Both the position numbers and the translations under genes were made by a program. Positions 1-6,984 of a stretch of 12,680 nucleotides of DNA are shown one piece after another. The DNA is taken from positions 1-12,680 of the forward strand of contig DAOVAN010000034.1 in assembly GCA_030671005.1 (NCBI GenBank), read 5' to 3'. Numbering within the stretch: the stretch's first letter is position 1; each line of letters opens with the position of its first letter. The notes beneath the pieces were generated by a model, which was not told the DNA's origin, did not search any database, and worked only from the letters and a program-made list of their open reading frames with translations. The stretch is from Caldifarciminota bacterium (GTDB lineage: Bacteria; Hydrothermota; Tepidihabitantia; SM23-42).

Positions 1-851
1 TAATCAACTGCTTCAGCACCGGCATCTCAACCGGGCTGTTTCATTCAGCCTACAGCCATGAATTCTTCGGTTTTGATCTCGGCGTCCGCTTCATGTACAT
101 CAGCATCCCTCAATCAGCTAAATACTTCAACGGGGCCGCGCTACTTTGCTCCCTAACATTGGACTCTCTCGTATATTATGAGGTCGAACTGGAAAGCCTG
201 AGTACGGTCTTTGGACCGGGCGGAGAAATAGTCGTGCCGACCACGGGTAACTCGATCGGCATTCCGCCAAGCATACCGGCCGGTTTTGACCGCTCGTTTG
301 CACCACTCATCATGCCCCAGGTTAATATCGGTCTTCTTTTCGGTGCAGAATTTGCTATCCGCTATGTACCTTTTACATTCCAGGGCTCGCGGATGAATTT
401 CTTTGGCATTGGGTTCAAACAAGAAATAAACAAATTTCCTCTGTTCAAACACGTACCACTGCCCTTCGCTCTGGCAATTGGTGCTGCTTATCAGAAGTTC
501 GATATCGAAACCCGGGACAGAACAGTCATCGTGAACAGCAAAACATGGAACTTCCAGGTACTCGCTTCAAAACGTTTAGGACCCTTGGAACCACTCGTGG
601 GTTTTGGGATCGAAAACACTTACGCCAACTTCAAATATATCTTTGAGTACGAAATACCGGATACCATAAGCGGCATACCCTATGAATATATGACTGTCCA
701 GCAACCCGTTTCCGTGAGTCTCAAGAGTCAAAGCCGTTATCGTACCACGGTCGGGTGTTCATTACGCATGGGGTTCTTCTTTCTTCACTATGACTACAAT
801 ATAACACCTTATGCGACACATAATGCTATGGTAGGATTGAGTTTCAGATAG
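1..851 (+). CDS. Outer-membrane beta-barrel-like protein, 3' part (resembles DUF6588)
   Basis: The frame is open from the left edge (first full codon at 3), so the 5' end and any signal peptide lie outside the window; 282 residues are visible before the TAG at 849-851. The ATG at 93 is internal, because in-frame coding sequence with the same aromatic/glycine pattern continues upstream of it. The protein alternates hydrophobic and polar residues, is rich in Gly, Phe and Tyr, and has no long hydrophobic helix, as expected of membrane beta strands. A segment reading GIGFKQEINKFPLFKHVPLPFALAIG followed by a Tyr-Gln-Lys turn is close to my memory of the DUF6588 family, where a strand is followed by a predicted-barrel statement about a pressure-like hairpin; that assignment is from memory only. 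The chain ends in GLSFR, an aromatic end typical of barrels. No function is known. It converges on the batA-like gene with 46 bp between them. Confidence 0.6.
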   Translation, partial: INCFSTGISTGLFHSAYSHEFFGFDLGVRFMYISIPQSAKYFNGAALLCSLTLDSLVYYEVELESLSTVFGPGGEIVVPTTGNSIGIPPSIPAGFDRSFAPLIMPQVNIGLLFGAEFAIRYVPFTFQGSRMNFFGIGFKQEINKFPLFKHVPLPFALAIGAAYQKFDIETRDRTVIVNSKTWNFQVLASKRLGPLEPLVGFGIENTYANFKYIFEYEIPDTISGIPYEYMTVQQPVSVSLKSQSRYRTTVGCSLRMGFFFLHYDYNITPYATHNAMVGLSFR

Positions 852-854
852 TTT

Positions 855-893
855 TATCAGGAGTGTCTACAAGCTCTGCAGGCCTGGCTGATA
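855..893. repeat. Inverted repeat between convergent genes
   Basis: TATCAG (855-860) is matched by CTGATA (888-893) around a 27-nt loop, in the short gap between two convergent stop codons. It could serve as a bidirectional transcription end. There is no U-run on either strand after the stem and the stem is only 6 bp, so a standard intrinsic terminator is not supported. Confidence 0.25.
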
Positions 894-897
894 CTAG

Positions 898-2730
898 CTA
901 ACGCAGAAAGAGCAACCCCAATTCGAGAATAATAGCCATCAAAGCAAGAATCAAGAAGAGCCGTGCAAGGTCACTCCCCATCAAGTCTCTTTCCGGTTCG
1001 ATGCGCTGTACATTCAGTATATCGGCTCTCTCTGAACCCAGAATTCTCAAGTCACCCTCTTCTGGCCTTACATTCACACATAACGTTTCATCATCAATGA
1101 AGTGAAATCCGGGCATCGTCAGCTCATCTTCATTGTTTAACAGTTCACCGGCTGGTGTTCTTACTGTACCAAAGGCCGACACTCTATCACCCACATACAA
1201 CTCATTGTCATAGGGTTCTACCACAAGATTTACTATTAGTCTTAAGATAACCGGTATAAAAGCACTCTTGTAGACGAAATTGGTTGACTGAGGATTTAGC
1301 AGACCGGTTAACACAACCATATCATCACAGGCAACAAGAAACGGATCACCTCCAGTGAAGCGCGCAAGCACTCCTTCATCGGCCTCAACCTGGGTGTAAC
1401 GAAAATACTGTACATCCCTTAGAGCCCCGCTTCCTGCAAATACCTTAAAGACCAGGCTAGCTTCGTCAATCCAATCCAGCGTTACATAACCCTTGGGTGA
1501 AACACTCTCGCCGACACGGCAACATCCAGACAAGAAATCTCTCAAGTTTTCGCCAACCTCTTCACCCAGAATCGAGATGAGGGCGGAACCGCGTTCAAGC
1601 CGGTGGTTCAAAAGCCTTATCCTGTCGACTTCTGATATTTCTTGCAGACCAGCCAGAATAAGAACATCATACCTTCTCAGATCGACATCTCTGATCTGTG
1701 TTGTCGTATCCACCACAAAGGGCAAACTGGACGCATCACCCGACGTGAGTGCATGCATGATATACGGACTGTCGCCAACCAACAAAACACGCACGCTCCG
1801 AGGCAACGGTTTGGAAAAGAAATAAGTATTATCTGTCAAAAGACTATCATCAAATATCTCCATCTTGCCTGACAACACCGTTACTGGAAGAACAAACTCG
1901 ATGTCCTGAATGGCCCGTGGGTTCAGACTGCAATCTTTTTCAAGATAGTACTCACCACTCGTAACGCCTATCTTCCCGGACCATGCCTGCGACGAATAAC
2001 TACTTACCGTAGCCAGCAGGCTGTATTTATCTGAGGGAATCGCCACTGGGTCCTTAAGAGACACCCTCGAAATACTGACGTTGTTACCCGCAGGAACCAT
2101 CACCCAGTAGAGCTTTACCTGCGCCGTCGCATCATCCGAAAAACCCTTGAAATTGGAACTCTGGCCATCACCGATATATATGTACTCAACTTCGTATTTA
2201 GGTTCTCTAGCTGGCGCATTTGCCAGGGCCGCGCTAATGCTACGTCCTGCGTAAGTCAATCTCGTTTTCTTCAATGTGATCAATGTCGATTTCCGTGTCA
2301 TCCAAAAGCTTTCATCTGCATCAGCACGTTCGCACAAGGGAACAATGCAGAATTCCGAGTTTGTCGAGTAGCGGGAAATGACCTGCCGTGCAAAATCCTT
2401 TGCCTTCTCGAAATTATCACCGTAACCCATACTATAAGAATCATCGATTATCAGAAACACGGAAGCTAACCTACCGATCTTAAGAAAACCACTCTGCAGT
2501 TGCGGTCGCGCCAGGCTCAAAAACAAAAATACTACAAACAGGCAACGCAGCAAGAGAACCAGCCATTCCCGGAGCTTCAACCAACCAAACCTGCGCGCTT
2601 CAGTTCTCTTGAGGAATTGCAGTGTTGAAAAAGGTATTTTCTTCAGACGTTTACGGAACCATAAATGGATCACGATGGGTACTATGGCAAGAGCCGTACC
2701 GAGCAGATACCATGGATTGAGAAAGGTCAT
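898..2730 (-). CDS. BatA-type membrane protein with vWA domain
   Basis: A 610-residue protein with the architecture of BatA-domain proteins. The N-terminus (MTFLNPWYLLGTALAIVPIV) is a first membrane helix with the conserved FLNPWYL start. A basic loop with IPFSTLQFLKR follows, then a second helix at about residues 57-76 ending in LARPQL. A von Willebrand A domain follows, with the metal-site motif DDSYS at residues 96-100. The middle part has a VLLVGDSPYIMHAL segment at about 315-330, resembling the Rossmann-like insert seen in long BatA-like proteins. A last hydrophobic helix occupies about 588-609. The vWA domain lies between the helices, probably outside the cytoplasmic membrane. The start ATG (2730) overlaps the TGA of the DUF58 gene by 4 bp, so the pair is translationally coupled. 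In related operons a MoxR ATPase precedes this pair and the set is linked to envelope stress or complex assembly; that role is only inferred. Confidence 0.88.
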   Translation of the reverse strand: MTFLNPWYLLGTALAIVPIVIHLWFRKRLKKIPFSTLQFLKRTEARRFGWLKLREWLVLLLRCLFVVFLFLSLARPQLQSGFLKIGRLASVFLIIDDSYSMGYGDNFEKAKDFARQVISRYSTNSEFCIVPLCERADADESFWMTRKSTLITLKKTRLTYAGRSISAALANAPAREPKYEVEYIYIGDGQSSNFKGFSDDATAQVKLYWVMVPAGNNVSISRVSLKDPVAIPSDKYSLLATVSSYSSQAWSGKIGVTSGEYYLEKDCSLNPRAIQDIEFVLPVTVLSGKMEIFDDSLLTDNTYFFSKPLPRSVRVLLVGDSPYIMHALTSGDASSLPFVVDTTTQIRDVDLRRYDVLILAGLQEISEVDRIRLLNHRLERGSALISILGEEVGENLRDFLSGCCRVGESVSPKGYVTLDWIDEASLVFKVFAGSGALRDVQYFRYTQVEADEGVLARFTGGDPFLVACDDMVVLTGLLNPQSTNFVYKSAFIPVILRLIVNLVVEPYDNELYVGDRVSAFGTVRTPAGELLNNEDELTMPGFHFIDDETLCVNVRPEEGDLRILGSERADILNVQRIEPERDLMGSDLARLFLILALMAIILELGLLFLR

Positions 2731-3617
2731 AGCAACCTGGTTCTCTTTTGCAGGTAGGCGAACAAGGCCTTATCATAAGGGGTGCTCGTATACAAGACAG
2801 TATGGTCGATATGCGATTCCAACAAGTGCTGGTGATAGAACCTAATAAATTCTTCAAATCGTTGCCTGTATCTATCACGGATCAATCCAGGATTTATGAT
2901 CATCTGCGAGTCATCCTCCAGGTCTGAGAAAATGGCCGACTTATCAAACGGAAAATCACGCTCATCAGGATCAAGAATCTGAAACACCAGTATCTCGTGT
3001 TTCCGGTACCGTAAAGAACGCAATGATCTTACTACATCTTCAGGATTATCCAACATATCAGAAAGTAAGATAACGAGCCCCCGCCTCTTCAACTTCTGCG
3101 CCAACTGGTATAAAACATCGGTCACTGCTGTCTCACCGCCAGGTGTGGCGTCTTCAATCGCCCGCAATATCATCATAAAATTCGTGCGCCGAGCTGAGGG
3201 AGGAATAATCTCTCGAATGCCAGTGTCGAATGTTGCAATACCTACGTTATCCTTCTGTTTATAGAGCATATAGGCCAAACTAGCACCCAGGTATTTTGCA
3301 TACTCTATTTTTGTGATTTTCTTACCATAGCCCATAGACCCGCTCGTATCGAGTAGAATGTAAGCACGCAGATTCGTCTCCTCCTGATACTCCTTTATGT
3401 AAAAGCGATCACTGCGCCCAAAGACCTTCCAGTCAATCCTCTTCAATTCATCACCAGGCATGTATTGACGATAGTCCGCGAATTCCTGCGAAAAGCCCTT
3501 GAACGGACTGGTATGCAAACCGCTCAGGAAACCCTCGACAACCAGCCGGGCCTTTATGTCCAACCGTGAGAGTCTGGCTAATACTTCAGGATCTAGATAC
3601 TTCTTTGAAGTGCTCAA
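2727..3617 (-). CDS. DUF58 domain protein (vWA-like)
   Basis: A 296-residue cytoplasmic protein without membrane helices. The DUF58 signature is at about residues 54-78: PGDELKRIDWKVFGRSDRFY followed by Ile-Lys-Glu-Tyr. A vWA metal-binding motif DTSGS follows at 90-94. The N-terminus (LDPEVLARLSRLDIKARLVV) is also typical of the family. The start is a TTG at 3617: an in-frame stop lies just upstream and no in-frame ATG or GTG fits the conserved N-terminus. AAGGA at 3631-3635 is rather far (13 nt) to act as its ribosome site. The gene begins 32 bp inside the 3' end of the epimerase gene and ends in an ATGA overlap with the batA-like gene, so its expression should depend on both neighbours. DUF58 genes normally follow a moxR-type AAA ATPase gene; here the upstream gene is an epimerase and no moxR is in the window. 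Confidence 0.9.
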   Translation of the reverse strand: MSTSKKYLDPEVLARLSRLDIKARLVVEGFLSGLHTSPFKGFSQEFADYRQYMPGDELKRIDWKVFGRSDRFYIKEYQEETNLRAYILLDTSGSMGYGKKITKIEYAKYLGASLAYMLYKQKDNVGIATFDTGIREIIPPSARRTNFMMILRAIEDATPGGETAVTDVLYQLAQKLKRRGLVILLSDMLDNPEDVVRSLRSLRYRKHEILVFQILDPDERDFPFDKSAIFSDLEDDSQMIINPGLIRDRYRQRFEEFIRFYHQHLLESHIDHTVLYTSTPYDKALFAYLQKRTRLL

Positions 3618-4506
3618 AGGTCTTCAGCATTCCTTCTTTCAATTTGGTTTTTGGTTGCCAGTGGATTTGCGAAAATGCTCTGGTATAATCCAACACATTC
3701 CTGAAGACCTCACCAGGGCGGGGTTCTACATGTTGATGGTCTACCTTCTTCTCCAAGATCGAAGAGAATGTATCGATCAAGTCATTTACGCTGGTTTCTA
3801 CATTGGTGCCGATATTGAAAACATTAGACTCACAACTCAAAGCCAGAATATTCGCCGCTACAACATCACCCACATATACATAGTCCCGTACTTGGTCACC
3901 ACTGCCAAAAATCGTGCAAGATTCGTTCTTCAGAATGCGATCAATGAAGATAGAGATCACACCCGCCTCGCTCTTGATTATCTGTCTTGGGCCGTATACG
4001 TTGCTGTAGCGTAGAATAACATAATCCAGGCGGTATAAATTCGCAAAGGTCAATATGTATTTCTCCGCCGCAACCTTGGAAACACCGTACGGCGATAGAG
4101 GCCCGAACGGCATCTCTTCATTGATAGGGTATTTCTGCGGCTCACCATACACCGCGCCACCGCTCGATGCGTATATGAATTTCTTTACGCCGTATCTCGA
4201 TGCAAGACTCAAGAGATTCAGCGTACCGAGGATATTGACCCGCGCATCATACAGGGGATCGTCAACCGATGTCCTCACATTGATCTGTGCGGCGTGATGA
4301 TTAACCAGCTCAACCTTCTCTTTTTCAAAAATGCTCTCGATATCGCCAGTTATGTCTTGCTCATAAAACCTGGCATGGGCATTCAGATTTTCAATCACAC
4401 CCGTTGAAAGATTATCAATGACCACGACGTCATGACCCTCTGCTACATAGGCATCAACGATATGCGAACCAATGAAGCCGCAACCGCCTGTAACCAGTAT
4501 CTTCAT
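3586..4506 (-). CDS. galE: NAD-dependent sugar-nucleotide epimerase (UDP-glucose 4-epimerase-like)
   Basis: A 306-residue extended short-chain dehydrogenase/reductase. The NAD-binding motif TGGCGFIGSH is at residues 6-15. The acidic end of strand 2 is VVVIDNLSTG (27-36), the substrate-side serine region is ASSGGAVYG (113-121), and the catalytic pair Tyr140 and Lys144 sits in SPYGVSK. RYSNVYGPRQ (167-176) is the usual GalE-family substrate loop. Length and N-terminus match the short bacterial/archaeal GalE group, which interconverts UDP-glucose and UDP-galactose or related UDP-sugars; exact substrate specificity cannot be read here. The product would feed polysaccharide or glycolipid synthesis. 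The ATG at 4506 has no Shine-Dalgarno sequence but is 8 nt from a clear TATAAT, so a leaderless transcript is likely. It is the first gene of a leftward block with the DUF58 and batA-like genes. Confidence 0.88.
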   Translation of the reverse strand: MKILVTGGCGFIGSHIVDAYVAEGHDVVVIDNLSTGVIENLNAHARFYEQDITGDIESIFEKEKVELVNHHAAQINVRTSVDDPLYDARVNILGTLNLLSLASRYGVKKFIYASSGGAVYGEPQKYPINEEMPFGPLSPYGVSKVAAEKYILTFANLYRLDYVILRYSNVYGPRQIIKSEAGVISIFIDRILKNESCTIFGSGDQVRDYVYVGDVVAANILALSCESNVFNIGTNVETSVNDLIDTFSSILEKKVDHQHVEPRPGEVFRNVLDYTRAFSQIHWQPKTKLKEGMLKTFEHFKEVSRS

Positions 4507-4514
4507 CTGTTTGG

Positions 4515-4542
4515 ATTATATACGAGTCGGCTGGATAGTCAA
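4515..4542 (-). promoter_or_regulatory. Promoter of the galE-DUF58-batA block (probably leaderless)
   Basis: On the minus strand TTGACT (4542-4537) and TATAAT (4520-4515) are separated by 16 nt. Only 8 nt separate the -10 box from the epimerase ATG, so transcription should begin 0-2 nt before the start codon. The box sequences and spacer length equal those in front of the peptidase/V-ATPase operon (11393-11366), which supports both. Confidence 0.72.
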
Positions 4543-4568
4543 CACAATTAGTCTTGTACCTCTGCTAT

Positions 4569-4608
4569 ATCAGCTATCTCTCTCCTGGCAGGAGTTCCAT
4601 CAGCTGAT
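4569..4608. repeat. Nested inverted repeat upstream of the galE promoter
   Basis: ATCAGCT (4569-4575) pairs with AGCTGAT (4602-4608), and inside it CTCCT (4582-4586) pairs with AGGAG (4590-4594) around a GGC loop. It lies in the 180-bp gap between the last gene of the V-ATPase operon and galE, about 27 bp upstream of the galE -35 box. It could be an operator or an RNA 3'-end structure of the V-ATPase transcript. No U-run follows on the minus strand, so a classical terminator is not supported. Apart from this and the promoter I see nothing coding in 4507-4686. Confidence 0.4.
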
Positions 4609-4686
4609 CCCAACGGGTATCACCGACAAATGGTGTATCGAGAATGTAGTAATGAAAAATATCAATTCCTGTTAGGTCTGCGCAGT

Positions 4687-4908
4687 TTAATCTGCCAGTG
4701 TCTGTATCTTTGTTTCTAACTCGTCAATCTTGCTTCTTAGTTTTTCTTTTTCTGCCCTCGCAATCTTCACTCTAACACGTATCAAGAGATAAGCAATAAC
4801 CACGAGCAGAATCACCTGGGGAATGATAATCTGGAGATACCCACCGATGATACCGAAAATCAATGTCAGAAAAGAAAGAATCAACACTGCCACCAAACCC
4901 TCAATCAC
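4687..4908 (-). CDS. Small membrane protein with C-terminal coiled coil, unknown function
   Basis: 73 residues. Two closely spaced hydrophobic segments (about 3-22 and 24-44, with GIIGG at the turn) are followed by a basic stretch RVRVKIARAEKEK and a charged heptad-like segment to the end (LRSKIDELETKIQTLAD), which should form a short coiled coil in the cytoplasm. The start is GTG at 4908 with a strong AGGAGG 4 nt upstream, which supports a real gene. It is the last gene of the V-ATPase operon, 29 bp after subunit D. It is not recognisable as a known ATPase subunit: it lacks the conserved carboxylate-in-helix pattern of the proteolipid K and is too short for I or E. An accessory or assembly role, or a small membrane anchor, is possible but is only inferred from position. 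Confidence 0.72.
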   Translation of the reverse strand: MIEGLVAVLILSFLTLIFGIIGGYLQIIIPQVILLVVIAYLLIRVRVKIARAEKEKLRSKIDELETKIQTLAD

Positions 4909-4937
4909 AATTCCTCCTTCATACTAGAAAATAGACC

Positions 4938-5561
4938 CTACACCTTACTACGTACAATCTCTTTCACCCTCATGAGTCGGGTTAAATCACCTCTTTCCAT
5001 CTCAGACAATTTCAGATTGATGAATTTAACCGTCTCGTCTATTGCTGGAATGAGGATATATTCAAGAGCATTGACCCTGCGTCTTGTCTTTTCAATCTCG
5101 GTCGCTAGCAACTCCAATGTTTTCTCCAGTTCCGCCAGTTCGAGGAGTCGCGCAATGAGCTGATCAATTTTCAGCAAAGCCAGATCAAGGTCTCCGGATG
5201 TCGACAAAAACCCGTATCCAATCGACCAACCAGATATCTTCTCCGAAAATTTAGGAATCTTCAGATTCAATATCCGCTCCACACTATATTCGATATCGAT
5301 ACTCTTGGTCACTGCCAGCAGAGCTTCATCGGTCGCCTTTGGCGCCTGTTTGCTTGAAGCAAAGTAGAAATAACCAAACGCACTTCTCAATTCCTCCTCT
5401 ATCCTGAGACGCAGCTCCCTTATCCGGTAGACGAACTCAAGGATCCTGCGCATCAATTCGTCCTGCTTGTCCTTCAGCAACTTGTGCCCGCGTCTTGCTA
5501 CCTTGCCACGTCTTTTGAGATACAGAAGTTGCATCCTTGTAGGTGGAATGTCTAACTTCAT
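4938..5561 (-). CDS. atpD: V-type ATP synthase subunit D
   Basis: 207 residues, the usual length of V/A-ATPase subunit D, the central-stalk rotor shaft turning within the A3B3 head. The N-terminus PPTRMQLLYLKRRGKVARRG followed by HKLLKDKQDEL is the family signature. Both ends are long charged helices that would form the antiparallel coiled coil: about 1-55, and about 130-200 containing ATEIEKTRRRVNALEYILIP. The ATG at 5561 is preceded by an AGGGG site. The gene follows subunit B with 43 bp between, the loosest joint so far in the operon. Subunit D partners with F (also in this operon) and with C to connect the head to the membrane ring. Confidence 0.96.
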   Translation of the reverse strand: MKLDIPPTRMQLLYLKRRGKVARRGHKLLKDKQDELMRRILEFVYRIRELRLRIEEELRSAFGYFYFASSKQAPKATDEALLAVTKSIDIEYSVERILNLKIPKFSEKISGWSIGYGFLSTSGDLDLALLKIDQLIARLLELAELEKTLELLATEIEKTRRRVNALEYILIPAIDETVKFINLKLSEMERGDLTRLMRVKEIVRSKV

Positions 5562-5604
5562 GACCCCTTACACCTCATCACTTGTTACGGTGACTCTTGT
5601 TATA

Positions 5605-6984
5605 CTACTTAGGCTTCTTATCATAATATTTAACGAGATATTCATCACGAATCCTCTTCATTTCATTACGTGGCACCATACGCAGTAATTCCCAACCCAA
5701 ATCAAGGGTCTGCTCGATGGTCCGATCCTCATACTCACCCTGTGAGACATAGCGTTCTTCATATTCTTGAGAGAATTTAAGGTAAATCTTATCGACATCC
5801 GAAAGTGCGGCTTCGCCTAAGATGACGGCCAATTCGGCCGCTTCCTTGCCGCGTGCATAACATGCGATGAGCTGATTGAACAGATCGGCATGGTCTTCTC
5901 GTGTCTTTCCCTTACCGATGCCCTTGTCTTTTAGCCGGGACAATGATTGCTGTACGTCGACCGGTGGTGATACCTTCTTACGATAGAGGGGACGCGAGAG
6001 GATGATTTGACCTTCGGTGATATAGCCGGTCAAATCTGGAATGGGATGGGTCTTGTCATCTTCCGGCATCGACAATATGGGAATCAAAGTGATCGACCCC
6101 TTCTTACCCTTGATACGTCCTGAACGTTCGTATACACTAGCAAGGTCTGTATAGAGATAGCCGGGATAACCTCTTCTGCCTGGTATCTCTTTCCTCGCGG
6201 CCGAGATTTCGCGCAACGCCTCGGCATAATTCGTCATATCCGAAAGCACCACCAGAATATGCAAACCTTTGGTGAACGCAAGGTATTCGGCAACGGTAAA
6301 TGCAACCCGTGGTGTCGAAATTCTTTCGATGGCCGGGTCGTCAGCAAGGTTAAGAAACAAGACAACACGTTCCAACGCACCCGATTTCTTAAAATCCTGA
6401 ATGAAGAAATTGGCTTCTTCAAACGTGATCCCCATCGCAGCAAACACAACTGCAAACTCTTGTTCTTTACCCAACACCTTTGCCTGTCTCACAATCTGTG
6501 CGGCGACCTTGTTATGCGGTAAACCAGAACCCGAGAAAATAGGGAGCTTCTGCCCCCGCACCAGTGTGTTGATGCCATCAATCGAGGAAATACCAGTTTG
6601 TATGAATTCATTGGGATAGTCGCGTGCGGTTGGATTGATCGGAGCGCCGTTGACATCTATCATCGCATCCGCGATGATAGACGGACCACCATCCTTGGGG
6701 CTGCCCAGACCATCAAATATTCTTCCCAACATATCAGCCGAAACACCTATCTTCAGCGTCTTGCCCAAGAATCGTACCCGGCAATTCTGCACATCGATAC
6801 CAGTCGATCCTTCAAAAATCTGAACGAGTGCCTTGTCTCTGTCGACCTCTAATACACGCCCTCTCTTCTTCTCACCGGTTCCAGTGTAGATTTCGACCAA
6901 CTCTTCATACTTTGCACCACTGACCCCCTCGACAAGCAAAAGGGGACCAGCAACATTCGATATGCTACTATACTCTTTAATCAT
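5605..6984 (-). CDS. atpB: V-type ATP synthase subunit B (regulatory)
   Basis: 459 residues, the normal length of subunit B, the non-catalytic nucleotide-binding-fold subunit alternating with A in the A3B3 head. The place of a P-loop holds SGSGLPHNKV (151-160), lacking the Walker lysine-threonine pair, as is typical for B. Other family blocks are SDMTNYAEALREIS (248-261), GRRGYPGYLYTDLA (269-282) and YITEGQIILSRPLY (321-334). The start ATG lies in an ATGA overlap with the end of subunit A, and AAGGGGA sits 6 nt upstream inside the A gene, so the two are translationally coupled in a way that suits a 1:1 ratio. No disruption is seen. Confidence 0.97.
   Translation of the reverse strand: MIKEYSSISNVAGPLLLVEGVSGAKYEELVEIYTGTGEKKRGRVLEVDRDKALVQIFEGSTGIDVQNCRVRFLGKTLKIGVSADMLGRIFDGLGSPKDGGPSIIADAMIDVNGAPINPTARDYPNEFIQTGISSIDGINTLVRGQKLPIFSGSGLPHNKVAAQIVRQAKVLGKEQEFAVVFAAMGITFEEANFFIQDFKKSGALERVVLFLNLADDPAIERISTPRVAFTVAEYLAFTKGLHILVVLSDMTNYAEALREISAARKEIPGRRGYPGYLYTDLASVYERSGRIKGKKGSITLIPILSMPEDDKTHPIPDLTGYITEGQIILSRPLYRKKVSPPVDVQQSLSRLKDKGIGKGKTREDHADLFNQLIACYARGKEAAELAVILGEAALSDVDKIYLKFSQEYEERYVSQGEYEDRTIEQTLDLGWELLRMVPRNEMKRIRDEYLVKYYDKKPK

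Noticed and set aside
4472..4675. 67-residue plus-strand frame between galE and the V-ATPase operon
   Set aside because: It runs antisense over the galE start and promoter and through the nested inverted repeat, with no ribosome site or recognisable features.
4640..4686. Intrinsic terminator of the V-ATPase operon
   Set aside because: The minus strand has only the short CTGCGCAG palindrome after the stop and a T-run well separated from it, so no convincing stem followed by U-run.
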